NCBI GenBank assembly: GCA_004020315.1
Contig: SAQG01000022.1
Span: 1-64,000, forward strand
DNA length: 64,000 nucleotides
Reading direction: 5' to 3'
Source of the DNA: Mesorhizobium sp.
Lineage (GTDB): Bacteria; Pseudomonadota; Alphaproteobacteria; Rhizobiales; Rhizobiaceae
The number at the start of each line of letters is the position of its first letter. The stretch's first letter is position 1. Of this stretch, positions 61,906-64,000 are shown piece by piece. Under the pieces are notes generated by a model. That model worked only from the letters and a program-made list of their open reading frames with translations. It was not told the DNA's origin and did not search any database. Both the position numbers and the translations under genes were made by a program.

Positions 61906-62844
61906 ATGCGCTTGAAGATCATCGGCTCGGCGGCAGGCGGTGGCTTTCCGCAATGGAACTGCAACTATCGCCTGAGCCGCGCGGCTCGCACCGGGATGGC
62001 TGGCGTGCATTCGCGAACCCAATCCAGCATCGCCGCATCGGCGGACGGGGTCGGCTGGGTTCTCTTCAACGCCTCGCCTGATATTCGCCAGCAGATTGCG
62101 CAAACGCCTGAATTGCAGCCCGCGCAGGATGCGCCGCTGCGTTCGACGCCTATCCGTGCGGTGGTGCTGACCAATGCCGACGTCGATCATGTCGCCGGCC
62201 TGCTCAGCCTGCGTGAGCGGCAGCCCTTCGCTATCTATGCAACGACACAGGTTCTGGCGACGCTGGAGGCGAATTCGATTTTCAATGTCCTCGATCCGGC
62301 GCTCGTGCCGCGACGCATCCTGCCGCCGGCAAAAGAACTGGCGATCTGCGACGCAGACGGCCACAACACAGGCGTGACTGTCGAGAGTTTTCCCGTGCCC
62401 GGGAAGATAGCGCTCTATCTCGAGGAAAGAAGCCAGCCGGAAGCCAATTTCAGCTCCGATGCCGGCGATACGATCGGCGTCCGTATCGCTGGTGCCGGCA
62501 GTCACGGCTCCGTCTTCTACATCCCGGGCTGCGCCCGCATCGATGCGCCCCTGCGCACGCGTCTAGCCGATGCCGCCTGCCTTCTGTTCGACGGCACGGT
62601 CTACACCGACGACGAGATGATTGCCGCCGGCGTCGGCCAAAAGACCGGGGCGCGCATGGGGCATCTGGCAATGTCGGGAGACGCTGGGTCGATCGCCGGC
62701 TTGGCCGATGTGAGGATCGGACGCCGTGTCTTCGTCCACATCAACAACACCAATCCTGTTCTGGACGAGAATTCCGCCGAATACACAGCAGTCAAAGCGG
62801 CTGGCTGGGAAGTCGCCCGCGACGGCATGGAGATGGAATTTTGA
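61906..62844 (+). CDS. pqqB: PQQ biosynthesis protein PqqB
   Basis: 312-residue MBL-fold oxygenase implicated in hydroxylating the PqqA-derived tyrosine. LKIIGSAAGGGFPQWNCNY is the diagnostic N terminus, and VVLTNADVDHVAGLLSLRERQPF holds the altered metal motif. The stop overlaps the pqqC start. Confidence 0.96.
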   Translation: MRLKIIGSAAGGGFPQWNCNYRLSRAARTGMAGVHSRTQSSIAASADGVGWVLFNASPDIRQQIAQTPELQPAQDAPLRSTPIRAVVLTNADVDHVAGLLSLRERQPFAIYATTQVLATLEANSIFNVLDPALVPRRILPPAKELAICDADGHNTGVTVESFPVPGKIALYLEERSQPEANFSSDAGDTIGVRIAGAGSHGSVFYIPGCARIDAPLRTRLADAACLLFDGTVYTDDEMIAAGVGQKTGARMGHLAMSGDAGSIAGLADVRIGRRVFVHINNTNPVLDENSAEYTAVKAAGWEVARDGMEMEF

Positions 62845-63599
62845 GTGATTTCCACGACGCGGCCAGGAACGGCCTGTCCTCCAGCGAGCTCGAAGCCGTG
62901 CTGCGGCAGGTCGGCGCCGAGCGCTATCACAACCGCCATCCTTTCCATCACAGGATGACCAGCGGTGCGCTGTCGAGGACCGAGATGCAGGCCTGGGCGC
63001 TGAATCGCTATTGCTACCAGGCTGTCATCCCGCGCAAGGATGCGATGATCCTCGCACATGCCGAGGATCCGGCGTTTCGCGCCGCCTGGCGCAAACGCAT
63101 CGAGGACCATGACGGCGAGGATGGCTGGAGCGGCGGTATCGCGCGCTGGCTGCATCTGGCGACCTCGCTCGGCCTCAATCCCGATGACGTGAAGAGCGAA
63201 AGGCTGGCACTGCCGGCGACACGTTTCGCGGTCGGCGCTTACCTCTCCTTTTGCACGAGCCGGACGCTGTTCGAGGCGGTCGCGTCGTCGCTGACCGAGA
63301 TGTTCTCGCCGCTCATCATCGGTGAGCGGGTCCCGGCGATGCTGGCCAAATACGACTACATCACCGAGGATACGCTGGCCTATTTCACCCGCCGGCCCGA
63401 ACAGGCCTCGCGCGACGCCGACTTCGCGCTCGCCTACGTGCTCAGCCATGCCAATACGGCACAGCTCCAGCAGCAGGCGATCGATGCACTGGTGTTCAAA
63501 TGCGATATACTGTGGGCCATGCTCGACGCGCTTCAACACGCCTATGCCGAGCCGGGAAACATCCCGCCCGGCGCCTTCCGTCCGGAGGCAGCCCTATGA
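62841..63599 (+). CDS. pqqC: PQQ synthase PqqC
   Basis: 252-residue cofactor-free oxidase for the final ring-closure and eight-electron oxidation. Motifs YHNRHPFHHRM, ALNRYCYQAVIPRKDAMIL and DGEDGWSGGIARWLHLA are present. The start is TTG 62841 with GGAGATGG upstream, overlapping the pqqB stop (TTGA). It overlaps pqqD by four bases. Confidence 0.96.
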   Translation: MSDFHDAARNGLSSSELEAVLRQVGAERYHNRHPFHHRMTSGALSRTEMQAWALNRYCYQAVIPRKDAMILAHAEDPAFRAAWRKRIEDHDGEDGWSGGIARWLHLATSLGLNPDDVKSERLALPATRFAVGAYLSFCTSRTLFEAVASSLTEMFSPLIIGERVPAMLAKYDYITEDTLAYFTRRPEQASRDADFALAYVLSHANTAQLQQQAIDALVFKCDILWAMLDALQHAYAEPGNIPPGAFRPEAAL

Positions 63600-63892
63600 T
63601 GGCGCTGCGCGAAAGAGCTTTGGTGTCGTCACGATCGGTGCCTTCGCTGCCGAAGCACGTGCGCATACAGTACGATCCCGTGCGGCAGGCGTTCGCCGTG
63701 CTTTCGCCCGAAAAGGTATTTTGGCCGAACGACATCAGCCTCGACATATTGCGCCGCTGCGATGGACGGTCCACGGTCGGCCACATCATCGCCGACCTTG
63801 CCGCGGACTATGATGCCGAACAGGAGGCCGTGGCCGCCGACATCATCGCCTTCCTGCAGGAATGGTCGGACAAGCTGCTGGTGAAGCTATGA
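63596..63892 (+). CDS. pqqD: PqqA-binding chaperone PqqD
   Basis: 98-residue RiPP recognition element that delivers PqqA to PqqE. LPKHVRIQYDPVRQAFAVLSPEKVFWPNDISLDILRRCDG is typical, including the WPN motif. ATG 63596 overlaps the pqqC stop, and its own stop overlaps pqqE (ATGA), so translation is coupled. Confidence 0.95.
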   Translation: MMALRERALVSSRSVPSLPKHVRIQYDPVRQAFAVLSPEKVFWPNDISLDILRRCDGRSTVGHIIADLAADYDAEQEAVAADIIAFLQEWSDKLLVKL

Positions 63893-64000
63893 GCGAGCCC
63901 CTTCTCCCTCCGATCGGCATGCTGGCGGAACTGACGCATCGCTGTCCGCTGCAATGCCCCTATTGCTCCAATCCGCTCGAACTGCTGAAGGCCAATCGCG
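63889..64000 (+). CDS. pqqE: PQQ radical SAM enzyme PqqE (5' end only)
   Basis: 37 codons before the window ends. IGMLAELTHRCPLQCPYCSNPLEL contains the radical-SAM C-x3-C-x2-C motif (CPLQCPYC), exactly as in PqqE. The enzyme makes the Glu-Tyr carbon-carbon bond in PqqA. ATG 63889 overlaps the pqqD stop. The rest lies outside the window. Confidence 0.95.
   Translation, partial: MSEPLLPPIGMLAELTHRCPLQCPYCSNPLELLKANR

Overview
The window is a G+C-rich chromosomal segment from an alphaproteobacterium of the order Rhizobiales, most likely a Mesorhizobium/Aminobacter-like Phyllobacteriaceae. I base this on the red-type (form IC) RubisCO operon, the aioXSR-aioBA order, the alphaproteobacterial xoxF/PQQ cluster, and two palindromic intergenic repeats (24241-24360 and 56333-56433) of the kind scattered through mesorhizobial genomes. 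The placement is from memory of these families; no search was run.

Layout. (1) 1-7.2 kb: tail of an IS630-type transposase, then a minus-strand arsenite oxidase locus aioX-aioS-aioR-aioB-aioA with a consensus sigma-54 promoter and two upstream inverted repeats before aioB. (2) 7.3-12.5 kb: a DJ-1/PfpI protein and a GntR-regulated alcohol dehydrogenase / aldehyde dehydrogenase / alpha-beta hydrolase operon that looks like a 4-hydroxybutyrate-type catabolic unit. (3) 12.5-33.6 kb: the tetrahydromethanopterin (H4MPT) C1 pathway and its cofactor biosynthesis: fhcCDAB, pterin carbinolamine dehydratase, mptG, mtdB, mch, fae, two ATP-grasp ligases, a CitG-like protein, a HisA-like protein, an ASKHA-fold protein, DUF447, a DHPS-like protein, a DmrB-like flavoprotein and a three-domain MfnB/FolB/kinase fusion. 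A frameshifted integrase and a class III aminotransferase split this locus. (4) 33.8-39.2 kb: a PQQ-associated (Lut-like) ABC transporter with three exported accessory proteins. (5) 39.4-50.9 kb: cbbR and the divergent Calvin operon cbbFPTALSX-E, a frameshifted redoxin, cbbZ and a class I cytochrome c. (6) 51.5-64 kb: a second ABC transporter (NitT/TauT type), quinoprotein-associated MBL and SoxYZ-like proteins, xoxF-xoxG-xoxJ, a CxxxCW rhodanese-like protein, and pqqABCDE (pqqE cut by the window end).

How it fits together. XoxFGJ, with PQQ made by PqqA-E, oxidises methanol in the periplasm, probably with a lanthanide (the extra Asp is present). Formaldehyde enters the H4MPT route through Fae, MtdB, Mch and Fhc and ends as formate/CO2. 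The Calvin operon fixes that CO2. Arsenite oxidation supplies extra electrons to the respiratory chain through cytochrome c. The window thus encodes energy generation from arsenite and from C1 compounds beside autotrophic carbon fixation.

Several genes start with TTG preceded by a clear Shine-Dalgarno sequence (aioX, the aminotransferase, the beta-propeller protein, pqqC and probably others), so some starts given here are shorter than the longest open frame. Two coding regions (integrase, redoxin) carry frameshifts that may be real or sequencing errors. No tRNA, rRNA or CRISPR array was seen.
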